From: Aeromonas allosaccharophila
GTDB taxonomy: Bacteria > Pseudomonadota > Gammaproteobacteria > Enterobacterales > Aeromonadaceae
Length of the DNA stretch: 64,000 bases
Direction: 5' to 3'
NCBI RefSeq assembly: GCF_000819685.1
Contig: NZ_CDBR01000093.1
Location: 1-64,000 of the forward strand
This document shows, in pieces, positions 52,720 through 61,145 of this stretch. The position numbers and the translations under genes were made by a program. The notes below the pieces were generated by a model. The model did no database searches, had not been told where the DNA came from, and saw only the letters and a list, made by a program, of their open reading frames with translations. Position 1 is the stretch's first letter. Each line of letters starts with the position of its first letter.

Positions 52720-53343
52720 TTGTTATCACGAGCTATAGAAGAGTTCCTACCGTTTGCATATTTTTATTATGTTAGTAACCAATGGATGGAAAAAATATAT
52801 CAGTCCTCAATGGAGGATATTGATTTTTATTCAAAGTTATCTGACGAGCAATTAGAGAAGAGGTTGGGGGATGAGCATGAAAGAGCTCAAAAAATTGATG
52901 ATAAAACATCAAAGTTCACTCTTGGTCTAAGTATATCATTGACAATTATTAGTGCATCCGCGAGTAGTATAGTGAAAGTATTGCCATCAAGTGCCCTGAA
53001 TAACTATATAGTGTTGTTATTTGGAATATCATCGCTTTACATGCTATCTGGTGGCTTGTTAGCATTGGGGGCCTTAAAGACTTTACCTAAATTTGGTTAT
53101 GGAACAAATTTTGAGTGCAATAAGAGTTCAGTGACATTAGTCACAAGCTTGATTGGACAAGAAAAAATAAACATAATAAGGCATTTTAGAAATGAATTGT
53201 CATTCATGTCTTTGAGAAATGGTTTTTTACTTGTTTTTGTGTCTTTGTTTTTGTGTGTTATTGTTCTTTCTAATGACATAAAGGCTGACTCTACTGAAAA
53301 TAAGATTTATGATAACTGTCGTTCATTGACATATAAAATTTAG
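52720..53343 (+). CDS. three-helix membrane protein of the graspetide-like cassette
   Basis: A protein of about 207 residues with no family I can name. A charged N-terminal region (EQLEKRLGDEHERAQKIDDK, about 43-62) precedes three hydrophobic helices: about 66-87, 95-118 and 168-184. The start is uncertain: TTG 52720 follows the ATP-grasp stop by one base; ATG 52660 (within the ATP-grasp gene) and ATG 52786 are alternatives. The same AT-rich composition and tight packing place it in one transcript with the peptide and ligase genes. It could export the modified peptide, give immunity, or be a membrane target, but nothing in the sequence decides this. Confidence 0.65.
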   Translation: MLSRAIEEFLPFAYFYYVSNQWMEKIYQSSMEDIDFYSKLSDEQLEKRLGDEHERAQKIDDKTSKFTLGLSISLTIISASASSIVKVLPSSALNNYIVLLFGISSLYMLSGGLLALGALKTLPKFGYGTNFECNKSSVTLVTSLIGQEKINIIRHFRNELSFMSLRNGFLLVFVSLFLCVIVLSNDIKADSTENKIYDNCRSLTYKI

Positions 53344-53377
53344 TTCGCCTATGTAAACTGTATATAGAAATAAAAAA

Positions 53378-53405
53378 GAGACCGGCCATCAGCCGGTCTC
53401 TTTTT
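53378..53405. terminator. bidirectional terminator at the right edge of the island
   Basis: GAGACCGGC (53378-53386), loop CATCA, GCCGGTCTC (53392-53400), preceded by A6 and followed by T5. It serves the island genes and the convergent triple-RidA gene. Confidence 0.88.
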
Positions 53406-53422
53406 ATTATTTAACGCAATAA

Positions 53423-54688
53423 TTACGCCTGCGGCGGGGTACTTTCCGCATTGGACATCACCACATCAATTTGCACCAGGGCGCCGGCGGGCAGTTCACT
53501 GACCCCGAATACGGTGCGGGCAGGCAGATAGCCCGGGAAGTATTTGGTGTAGACGGCGTTGACCGCATCCAGATCCGCGATATTGCCGAGTTGGATATTC
53601 ACCTTGACGATATCGTCCATCACATGGCCGATGCTCTCCACAATCGCCTTGATATTGCTCAGGCACTGGGCGGTCTGCTCTTTGACACAGCCAGTCAGGA
53701 TCTTGCCGGTGGCGGGGTCAATCGGCAGCTGCGCAGACAGATGGTTGTAGTGGGAGAAGGCGACGGTCTGGCAATGGAGCGGGCTACGCGGTGCCTTGTC
53801 GGTATTGCGGGCGCTGATCACCAGATTGTGTCTGTCTTCCACCAGTTGCGGCGGGGTGCCGTCACCGTGGGAGATCACCGCATCCATCTGCACCCGTGCC
53901 CCCATGGGCAGGGCGGCGGCACTGACTACCGAGCGGGCGGGCAGATAGGCGACGGCGCGGGCGATGGCGGAGTCGGGGAAGAAGGTGGTGTAGACCTCGT
54001 TGACGGCCTCCAGATCGGCCAGATCGGTCAGATAGACGGTGACCTTGACGATATCGTCAAACGGCACGTCGATGCTCTCCAGCACGTGCTTGATGTTGCG
54101 CAGGCACTGACCCGCCTGCTCCTTGATGCCACCGGCGACCAGTTGGCCCGAGGTGGCCTCGACCGGCAGCTGGGCGCCGATATTGTTGTAGTGGGAGAAG
54201 GCCACGGTGTGAGTGGAGAGCGGATTGTGCGGCGCCTTGTCACTGTTGCGGGCCAGTTTAATCAGCGGGCAGGGGGCTTGCGGGAAGGTGCCTTCGCCGT
54301 TGGAGATGATGGCATCGATCTGCACCAGCGCGCCCAGCGGCAGGGCTGCGACGGCGAGAGTGGTGCGGGTCGGCAGATAGCCCGGGAAGAATTCGCGATA
54401 GACGGCGTTGACCGCCTCCAGATCCGCCATCTCTTTCAGGAAGATGGTCGCTTTGACCATATCGTCCATCACATGGCCGATGCTCTCGATGATCGCCTTG
54501 AGGTTGCTCAGGCACTGTCTGGCCTGCGCAGTGACATCGCCACTCACCATCTTGCCGGTGGCCGGATCGACCGGCAGCTGGGCGGAGATATTGTTGTAAT
54601 GGGAGAACGCCACCGTTTGGGTGCTGGGACCCAGATCCTGGGGTGCATGGGTGGTATTTCTTGCCGACTTGATGATGGTGCCACTCAT
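53423..54688 (-). CDS. triple RidA-domain (YjgF/YER057c/UK114) fusion protein
   Basis: A 421-residue protein made of three tandem RidA domains: about 1-137, 138-278 and 285-421. Each begins with an ARNTxxAP or ARNSDKAP-like strand, then TVAFSHYN(N/H)(I/L)(S/G)AQLP, an ExIGHVMDD or similar helix, and a C-terminal LPxR(T/S) that supplies the arginine needed for imine deaminase activity in RidA. All three arginines are present. The middle domain has a short insert (FFPDSAIARAVAYLPARS). Single RidA proteins form trimers, so this chain could fold as a covalent pseudo-trimer (inference). No leader sequence, so cytosolic. Its substrate is unknown, and the long upstream gap means it is monocistronic. 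Confidence 0.9.
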   Translation of the reverse strand: MSGTIIKSARNTTHAPQDLGPSTQTVAFSHYNNISAQLPVDPATGKMVSGDVTAQARQCLSNLKAIIESIGHVMDDMVKATIFLKEMADLEAVNAVYREFFPGYLPTRTTLAVAALPLGALVQIDAIISNGEGTFPQAPCPLIKLARNSDKAPHNPLSTHTVAFSHYNNIGAQLPVEATSGQLVAGGIKEQAGQCLRNIKHVLESIDVPFDDIVKVTVYLTDLADLEAVNEVYTTFFPDSAIARAVAYLPARSVVSAAALPMGARVQMDAVISHGDGTPPQLVEDRHNLVISARNTDKAPRSPLHCQTVAFSHYNHLSAQLPIDPATGKILTGCVKEQTAQCLSNIKAIVESIGHVMDDIVKVNIQLGNIADLDAVNAVYTKYFPGYLPARTVFGVSELPAGALVQIDVVMSNAESTPPQA

Positions 54689-55582
54689 AGATATGCCTCT
54701 TTTTAATATTTGTTGTTAATTCAGGTACAGGTTGACCCCATCTTGTTGTGCGCCATGGCCACTGCGCCAGCGGCGGCATCCCCGGTTATTATTTGTGATC
54801 CACTCAATAGCTGAGAGGGATAAGAGAGGAAGAGACAGGGTAGATATTTCAGACAGGGCGATTCTATGAGTGGCTATCAGGGGTTGCAAACCACGGATTG
54901 CATTTCTATGAGATGGCTCAACGCTCGCAAATTTAATGTGATTGCTATTCAATTCACGCTGAATAGTCAGCCGTTTGCCCGCCAATGGCCCTGCATCGAG
55001 CAGTAGCCCAGTCAGGGCGGGTGTTGGGGCAAAAGCCTTGGCAGAACAGGGCTGTGAATAAAGGGTTAACGCCATGCATCAGCCTGCCAGCAAACGGCAT
55101 TGCGGTGCATAGATATGTATTTTATGTTTTTTCAATCCTCTATCTTCAATCGTGAAAATATGCTAGTTGCCATTCATGTCGCGACGGCTAAAGATGTGGC
55201 TGGAATATAATGCAAATATTTGCATGAGCGGCAAATTGATAATTATCTGGCGGTCACAGTATGGCCGCAGATGTGTGGCGATTTTAGCTCGCGATATATA
55301 GTGAGATATTCCATAAGATTGCAGCAAAAAATATGGGTCTCATGGTGCGTGATGGAAAGCGCAGGAAAATGGCGGGTTGTCATGGCGAGTTGGAGGGCCG
55401 GGTGAGCGAGCCATTCAGGCCGAGCTTTCACAAACCCGAGCGCAAAGCCGACCCGATAAAGCGCCGTCCCGATAAAGCAATAGCGCGCCATCCAACGCAA
55501 CAGCCCCGAACTTGGTCAGGTCGGGGCTGCTGTGGGGCTGTTGTGGGTCTATGAGGGGGCGAACGAGCGCGCTTGGCAGGGT
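54689..55582. other. 890-nt intergenic region between triple-RidA and anmK
   Basis: A long gap containing the RidA promoter region, an orphan perfect palindrome at 55210-55225, and an inverted repeat CAGCCCCGA...TCGGGGCTG (55500-55530) near the end of anmK. Short frames on both strands (54716-55075, 55243-55500) lack ribosome sites and known domains. A small RNA is possible but not shown. Confidence 0.5.
55210..55225. repeat. perfect 16-bp palindrome
   Basis: ATGCAAATATTTGCAT, a perfect palindrome with no spacer, in AT-rich intergenic DNA. It looks like a dimer operator. No adjacent gene start was found within 350 nt. Confidence 0.6.
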
Positions 55583-56707
55583 TTATCCCGCGGGATAGAG
55601 CGCTCCCAGCACGGCCGGACGGCTGGCGCCAGTCACGGCGGGCAGGTTGCCCGGCTTGCGGTGGACAAAGCACATCGCCAGCCAGGCAAAGGCAGCCCCT
55701 TCTACCCAGTCGGGGGCCAGCCCCAGCTCGGCAGTGCTGGCGATGCGCCATGCGGGCAGCAGGCTGGCCAGCTCCTTTAGCAGCGGGGCGTTATGGGCGC
55801 CGCCGCCGCAGACAAACAGCTCGGCTTTCGGCTGGCTGGCACCGACTGATTCGGGCCGGGCGGGCAGTTGGCGGGCGATGCTGTGGCAGGTGAGCGCCTG
55901 CAGGGTACGCTGCACATCCACGGGGGCGTAGGCACTGCCTGCCAGCTCGCCATCGAGCCAATCGAGGGTGAACATCTCCCGTCCGGTGCTCTTGGGGGCG
56001 GGGGCGGCGAAGTAGGGGTGAGCCAGTAGTTGCTCCTGCAGGGCCGGGATTGGCTTGCCACTGGCGGCCCATTGGCCTCCGGCGTCATAGCTGCCACCGT
56101 GGGGCTGATGGCGGCGATACCAGCCATCAAGCAGGGTGTTGGCCGGGCCGGTATCAAAACCATAGACCCCGCCCGGATTGCCCGGCAGCACCGAGATATT
56201 GGCGATGCCGCCGAGGTTCAGCACCACCCGCAGGGCGCCGGGCTTGGCAAACAGCGCCTGATGGAAGGCGGGCACCAGCGGCGCACCCTGACCGCCGAGG
56301 GCCATATCCATGGTGCGAAAATCGGCGATCACATCGATGCCGGTCAGGGCGGCCAGCAGGGCGGCGTTGCCGATCTGCAGGGTAAAGCCAAGCTGGGGGC
56401 GGTGGCGGATGGTCTGGCCGTGGCTGCCGATGGCGCGAATATCGGCGGGCGTGAGGCTCGCCTTGGCCAGCAGCGCGTGGGTCGCTGCGGCAAACTCCTG
56501 TGCAATCAGATTGTCGGCCACCCCCATACGGTCGATTTCGTTGTCGCTCGGGGTGCAGAGGGCATGCAGTGTGCGGGCGGTCTCTTGCGGCCAGGGGTGA
56601 CAAAGCGCCGCTTCGACCCGCAGTTCATCTCCGTCGATCATCACCAGTACGGCGTCGATACCGTCCATGCTGGTGCCTGACATCAATCCGATATAGCGTT
56701 CAGCCAT
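55583..56707 (-). CDS. anmK: anhydro-N-acetylmuramic acid kinase
   Basis: AnmK opens and phosphorylates 1,6-anhydro-MurNAc to MurNAc 6-phosphate in cell wall recycling. The 374-residue ASKHA-fold kinase starts MAERYIGLMSGTSMDGIDAV, its ATP-binding motif. Other motifs are GSHGQTIRHRP, ADFRTMDMALGGQGAPLVP, NLGGIANISVLP, GFDTGPANTLLD and VCGGGAHN. It lies downstream of mepM on the same strand, and both act on peptidoglycan turnover. That makes a functional pairing with the FOX AmpC plausible, since recycling intermediates signal to many ampC systems, although BlrAB control is the mechanism seen here. Confidence 0.97.
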   Translation of the reverse strand: MAERYIGLMSGTSMDGIDAVLVMIDGDELRVEAALCHPWPQETARTLHALCTPSDNEIDRMGVADNLIAQEFAAATHALLAKASLTPADIRAIGSHGQTIRHRPQLGFTLQIGNAALLAALTGIDVIADFRTMDMALGGQGAPLVPAFHQALFAKPGALRVVLNLGGIANISVLPGNPGGVYGFDTGPANTLLDGWYRRHQPHGGSYDAGGQWAASGKPIPALQEQLLAHPYFAAPAPKSTGREMFTLDWLDGELAGSAYAPVDVQRTLQALTCHSIARQLPARPESVGASQPKAELFVCGGGAHNAPLLKELASLLPAWRIASTAELGLAPDWVEGAAFAWLAMCFVHRKPGNLPAVTGASRPAVLGALYPAG

Positions 56708-56855
56708 TGGCTCTCCTCACTTGCTGGCCGGGATACTCCGGTTCCCGGCACCCATCCGATATGGCGCTCAGCCATGCGTTCACTTCAATCGGGTTGCCAG
56801 GCGCGGGCTCAATAAAAGGGGCTGGCAGGGCCTTCACCCTGCCAGCCCTGATGGC

Positions 56856-58181
56856 TCAGTTGCCGCGACTATCCCGCCTGTTCTGGGCCAGTTGCAGCTC
56901 GGGCTTGTCGAGTTTGGCCAGTTGTGGCATCGCCAGCTTCCTGAAGTTGGCCAGCTCACGCCCGCTCAGGGTCTCGGCCTGCGGCAGGGTGAGGGTGCGC
57001 GGGTTCTTGTGAATGCCGCCCACCACGAATTCATAGTGCAGGTGCGGGCCGGTGACGCGGCCGGTGCCACCCAGGGTGCCGATGGTCTGACCCTGCTTCA
57101 CCCGCTGCCCCTTGTTGACGGTGCGTTTGGAGAGGTGCAGATACTTGGTCACGTAGTTGCCGGCATGCTTGATAAAGACGTAGTTGCCGTTGAACTGGTT
57201 GTAACCGGCGGCCACCACGCTGCCGGAGCCCGCTGCCATGATGGGGGTGCCCACCGGCGCCACATAGTCGATGCCGTTATGGGGGCGGATCTTGCCGGTC
57301 ACCGGATGGAGGCGGCGCGGGTTGAAATTGGAGCTGATGTATTTGAAGTTGACCGGTGCACGCAGGAAGCTCTTGCGCATCGCCTTCCCTTCCGGGGTGT
57401 AGTAGTTGCCATCTTCATTGAGCACGGCGCGGTAGGCGGTACCCTGGTTGACGAACTCCGCCGCCAGAATATCGCCAGAGGCGACCCGCTCGTCGTCGCG
57501 GAACTTGTCTTCATAGACCACCCGGAAGCTGTCCCCCGGTTGCAAGTCCTGGGCAAAGTCGATGTCCCAGCCGAAGATGGCGGCGAGATCCATGATCTGA
57601 TCTTCGGTCATTCCCGCGTCCACCGCTGCGCCCCAGAAGCTGGATCGGATCTCGCCCTTGCTCACCTGTTCGCGGGTGTCGAGGGCGATCTTGACGTTGC
57701 GGGCGACAAATTCCTCATCCTTGCGAACTACCTTGAGCGCCTGCTCCAGACTGTGGGGGTAATAGAGGCTGTTTAGCTCGCCATGTTCGGTGAGCTTGAA
57801 GGTGAGCTCCTGACCCGGTTGCAACATCCGCAGGGGATCGCTGCCGTCGAGCTGGTCGATCAGGTGCAGATCCGTGGTGCTCAGGCCAATGCGCTGGAAG
57901 ATCACCCCCATGTTGTCGCCACGGCGCACCTTCACCTGCTTGGTGATGTAGCGCGGCTTGGGCGGGGTCACGGGCTGAGCAGCCTCGGCCGTCAGTTCGT
58001 CGTTCAGTGCGTTGTCGTTAGCCGGTTCCCGCAGGGCAATCTCGTTGCCGTTTTCATCGACCCGTGTTGCTACCGCCTGTTCGCTTGGCCAGGCAGCCAG
58101 CATCATGATCATGATGCTTAAAATCAGCACCATCTTGCGGTGCCAGTGGGGGAGGGAGTTGAAGGCGTGCCAAATAACCAT
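56856..58181 (-). CDS. mepM: murein DD-endopeptidase MepM-like (M23)
   Basis: A 441-residue membrane-anchored peptidoglycan endopeptidase that cuts D-Ala-mDAP crosslinks to let the wall grow. An N-terminal membrane segment (MVLILSIMIMMLAAWPS) leads to a periplasmic part with an OapA/LysM-like domain (KVRRGDNMGVIFQRIGLS, about 85-150) and a C-terminal LytM/M23 domain (about 290-400). The zinc ligands lie in PHNGIDYVAP (His, Asp) and TGPHLHYEF (HxH). Start ATG 58181. It precedes anmK and is divergent from tyrS. Confidence 0.95.
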   Translation of the reverse strand: MVIWHAFNSLPHWHRKMVLILSIMIMMLAAWPSEQAVATRVDENGNEIALREPANDNALNDELTAEAAQPVTPPKPRYITKQVKVRRGDNMGVIFQRIGLSTTDLHLIDQLDGSDPLRMLQPGQELTFKLTEHGELNSLYYPHSLEQALKVVRKDEEFVARNVKIALDTREQVSKGEIRSSFWGAAVDAGMTEDQIMDLAAIFGWDIDFAQDLQPGDSFRVVYEDKFRDDERVASGDILAAEFVNQGTAYRAVLNEDGNYYTPEGKAMRKSFLRAPVNFKYISSNFNPRRLHPVTGKIRPHNGIDYVAPVGTPIMAAGSGSVVAAGYNQFNGNYVFIKHAGNYVTKYLHLSKRTVNKGQRVKQGQTIGTLGGTGRVTGPHLHYEFVVGGIHKNPRTLTLPQAETLSGRELANFRKLAMPQLAKLDKPELQLAQNRRDSRGN

Positions 58182-58291
58182 GGAAAGTTGATGAAGTCGG
58201 GCAGAATGGACGGATTTTACAGCCTTTCCAATTGGCCCGCCATTCCAGTAATATGTTTGGCCCTGTGGAATCGTGATTGGAGAGTCAAAAA

Positions 58292-59491
58292 ATGTCCCAG
58301 CTCGAGGTGGCGCTAGCCGAGATCAAGCGCGGAGCGGAAGAAATTCTGGTTGAAGAAGAACTTGTCGCCAAGTTGAAGGAAGGGCGCCCGCTGCGCATCA
58401 AGTTGGGCATGGACCCGACGGCCCCCGACATTCACCTGGGTCATACCGTGATCCTCAACAAGCTGAAGACCTTCCAGGATCTGGGCCACGAGATCATCCT
58501 GCTGATCGGCGATTTCACTGCCATGGTGGGTGATCCCTCCGGCAAGAACAGCACCCGTCCGCCGCTCTCCGAAGAGGCCATCAAGCACAACGCCCTCACC
58601 TATGCGGAGCAGGCGTTCAAGATCCTCGATCCCAAGAAGACCCGCATCGAGTACAACTCCAGCTGGCTGGGCGAGCTGGGCGCGACCGGCATGATCAAGC
58701 TGGCGGCCAAGCAGACCGTGGCCCGCATGATGGAGCGCGACGACTTCAAAAAACGCTACACCGGCGGCCAATCCATCGCGATTCACGAATTCCTCTATCC
58801 GCTGCTGCAAGGCTATGACTCGGTCGCGCTGAAGGCGGACGTCGAGCTGGGCGGTACCGATCAGAAGTTCAACCTGCTGATGGGCCGCGAGCTGCAAAAA
58901 GATGCCGGCATGGCCGCCCAGTGCGTGCTGATGATGCCGCTGCTGGTGGGTCTGGATGGCGTCAAGAAGATGTCCAAATCCGCTGCCAACTACATCGGCG
59001 TACACGATGCCCCGGGTGAGATGTTCGGCAAGATCATGTCCATCACCGACGATCTGATGTGGAACTACTACGAGCTGCTCTCCTTCCGTCCGCTGGCTGA
59101 AATCGAAGGGTTCAAGGCGGGCATCGCTGCCGGCACCCTCAACCCGCGCGACGTGAAGATCTGGCTGGCCAAAGAGATCATCACCCGCTATCACGACGAA
59201 GCGGCGGCCGAAGCGGCCCACGAAGATTTCACCCAGCGTTTCTCCAAGAACGCCATTCCGGACGAGATGCCGGAAGTCGAGCTGGCACTGGAAGGCGACG
59301 GACTGGCCATCGCCAACCTGCTGAAAGAGGCCGATCTGGTGGCCACTACCTCCGAAGCGCTGCGGATGATCAAGCAGGGCGCGGTCAAGGTGGATGGCGA
59401 GAAGCTGGAAGATGGCAAGGCGCTGATTGGTGCCGGTACCGCCGTCTATCAGGTTGGCAAGCGCAAGTTTGCCCGGGTGACGGTCAAGTAA
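58292..59491 (+). CDS. tyrS: tyrosyl-tRNA synthetase
   Basis: TyrS charges tRNA-Tyr. From ATG 58292 (after GGAGAG) it has 399 residues. The class I motifs are HLGH at residues 48-51 (HIGH equivalent) and KKMSKS near residue 230. A C-terminal S4 RNA-binding domain (about 335-399) ends the protein. The length and HLGH spelling fit the shorter TyrRS type found in Haemophilus and Vibrio rather than the 424-residue E. coli enzyme. Followed by two hairpin terminators. Confidence 0.97.
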   Translation: MSQLEVALAEIKRGAEEILVEEELVAKLKEGRPLRIKLGMDPTAPDIHLGHTVILNKLKTFQDLGHEIILLIGDFTAMVGDPSGKNSTRPPLSEEAIKHNALTYAEQAFKILDPKKTRIEYNSSWLGELGATGMIKLAAKQTVARMMERDDFKKRYTGGQSIAIHEFLYPLLQGYDSVALKADVELGGTDQKFNLLMGRELQKDAGMAAQCVLMMPLLVGLDGVKKMSKSAANYIGVHDAPGEMFGKIMSITDDLMWNYYELLSFRPLAEIEGFKAGIAAGTLNPRDVKIWLAKEIITRYHDEAAAEAAHEDFTQRFSKNAIPDEMPEVELALEGDGLAIANLLKEADLVATTSEALRMIKQGAVKVDGEKLEDGKALIGAGTAVYQVGKRKFARVTVK

Positions 59492-59544
59492 GCCCTGATC
59501 GCTCAGTCCGCGCTGACGGGTCATCCAGTCTGATGCGTTGAATA

Positions 59545-59580
59545 AGAGAAGCCTCCCTTGCGGAGGCTTCTCTGTATTTA
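59545..59580 (+). terminator. first terminator after tyrS
   Basis: AGAGAAGCCTCC (59545-59556), loop CTTGC, GGAGGCTTCTCT (59562-59573), then GTATTTA. Confidence 0.75.
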
Positions 59581-59606
59581 CGCTATGGGCGGGAAGCGCA
59601 GATAAC

Positions 59607-59637
59607 AAAACCGGCATCAGGGGATGCCGGTTTTTTA
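59607..59637. terminator. second terminator, shared with the MATE gene
   Basis: AAAACCGGCATC (59607-59618), loop AGGG, GATGCCGGTTTT (59623-59634), then TT. A 12-bp perfect stem with A and T tails between convergent genes. Confidence 0.88.
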
Positions 59638-59659
59638 TTGTTTTGCGGGATTGGCGGTC

Positions 59660-61072
59660 TTAGCGGGCCAGCTGGACGGCGGCGCGCGCGTTGGCCGGTT
59701 GCGGGCGGAGCCTGGTTTTTGGTGCGCAGGCCACTTTCAGGCGTAGCCACTCGCGCCACAGCAGCCAGCAGAGCGGCAGGGTGAGCAGCAGCACGGTGGC
59801 GGGCTGGGCCATCAGTACGCCGTCACGACCCCACTGTTGTGGCAGCAGGAAGATGAGCGGCAGCAGCAGCACGGTTTTGGCGATGGAGATGAGCAGCGCC
59901 TGACGGGTGCGGGCCATGGATTGCAGCAGCACGATTCCGAACATGATGATCCCCTCCAGCGGAATGGCACCGAGGTTGAGGGTCAGGCTGCTGATGGCGG
60001 CGGCCAGCAGCTCGGGATCCTTGTCGCCGGTATAGAGCATGGCGACCTGTCCCGGCAACAGCTGGATGGTGAGCCACACCAGCATGCCGTAGATAAAGGT
60101 AAACTTGAGCCCCATCTCCATCAGGTACTTGAGGTTGCGATGGCGCTTGGCCCCCGCCGCCTTGCTGATGAGCGGCTGAATGCCGAACGCCAGCCCCTGC
60201 AGAATGACGATAAAGACAGCCTCGGTGTAACCGGCCACGGTAAAGCCCGCCAGATCTTTCACATTGCCATACACCATCAGCTGGCTGTTGTGCAGCATCA
60301 GCAGCAGCCCGAGGTTGAACTGGGCAATCAGGCTTGGCAAACCGGTAAAGAGCAGGTTCGGCATGGCGGGGAGGTTGGGCACCAGATCCCGCCAGCTGAG
60401 GCGCAGCCGGGCCCAGGGGGTAAAGAAGTAGCCAAGGCCGATCAGGCTCACGGCGCCTTCTGCCATCAGGGTGGCTTGCGCGGTACCGATCAATCCCAGC
60501 CCCAGCCGACCCACCATGATGTAGTTGAGGATGATGTTGAGTACGGCGCCGCTGCTCACCAGCACCATGGCCAGTTTCGGGCGGCCATCGTTGCGCAGCA
60601 GATAGGGCACCGCCAGATTGCTGGCCAGCAGCAGGGTACCGCCGCCGATCCAGGTGAGGTAGTCACTCGCCTGTTTCCAGGTCTCGGTGCCCTGTTCAAT
60701 CCCCAGCCCCAGCAGGATGTCGGTGTGGGTGTAATAGAGCAGACCCGGCGCAATGATCCCGAGTCCGGCCAGCAGCCAGAGGGCGTTGACCAGCGCCTGA
60801 CGGGCCAGCGTGTCGTTTTTCGCCCCTTGCTGGAAGGAGATGGCGGTGGCCGCTCCCATGCTGATCATGGCGGCCAGACCGATCAGCACCATGATGACCG
60901 GATAGACCAGATTGATCCCGGCGAGGCCCGCGGCGCCGACATAGTGGCCGACGAAGATGCCGTCGACGAGGTAGTAGGCCCCCGAGACCAGCATGGCAAG
61001 AATGGAGGGGAGGGCATAAGCCCAGAAGCGACGGGTCATGGCCCGTTGCCGCAGTGTTAAATAGGCAGACAT
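59660..61072 (-). CDS. MATE family efflux transporter
   Basis: A 470-residue multidrug and toxin extrusion type transporter with about 12 hydrophobic helices in two homologous halves. Typical segments are ALPSILAMLVSGAYYLVDGIFVGHYVG (residues about 20-46, quoted in part), ISMGAATAISFQQGAKND and GIQPLISKAAGAKRH. It probably exports cationic compounds by Na+ or H+ antiport (family knowledge); the substrate is unknown. The LysR regulator gene lies 73 nt upstream on the same strand and may control it. Confidence 0.92.
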   Translation of the reverse strand: MSAYLTLRQRAMTRRFWAYALPSILAMLVSGAYYLVDGIFVGHYVGAAGLAGINLVYPVIMVLIGLAAMISMGAATAISFQQGAKNDTLARQALVNALWLLAGLGIIAPGLLYYTHTDILLGLGIEQGTETWKQASDYLTWIGGGTLLLASNLAVPYLLRNDGRPKLAMVLVSSGAVLNIILNYIMVGRLGLGLIGTAQATLMAEGAVSLIGLGYFFTPWARLRLSWRDLVPNLPAMPNLLFTGLPSLIAQFNLGLLLMLHNSQLMVYGNVKDLAGFTVAGYTEAVFIVILQGLAFGIQPLISKAAGAKRHRNLKYLMEMGLKFTFIYGMLVWLTIQLLPGQVAMLYTGDKDPELLAAAISSLTLNLGAIPLEGIIMFGIVLLQSMARTRQALLISIAKTVLLLPLIFLLPQQWGRDGVLMAQPATVLLLTLPLCWLLWREWLRLKVACAPKTRLRPQPANARAAVQLAR

Positions 61073-61145
61073 ATCTGTTCTCTCGGGGAGCTCGAATATC
61101 GAACAGCTAGTCTAGATTAATACTTATTTGGTGATAATAAGGGTT

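Noticed and set aside
51420-53410. Reading the AT-rich island as a nuclease- or toxin-based defence system
   Set aside because: No nuclease, helicase, reverse transcriptase or toxin motif is present; the ligase motifs fit peptide modification better. Defence remains possible only through the membrane protein.
54716-55500. Short minus-strand frames in the RidA-anmK gap
   Set aside because: No ribosome sites and no domain signals; they span the orphan palindrome region.
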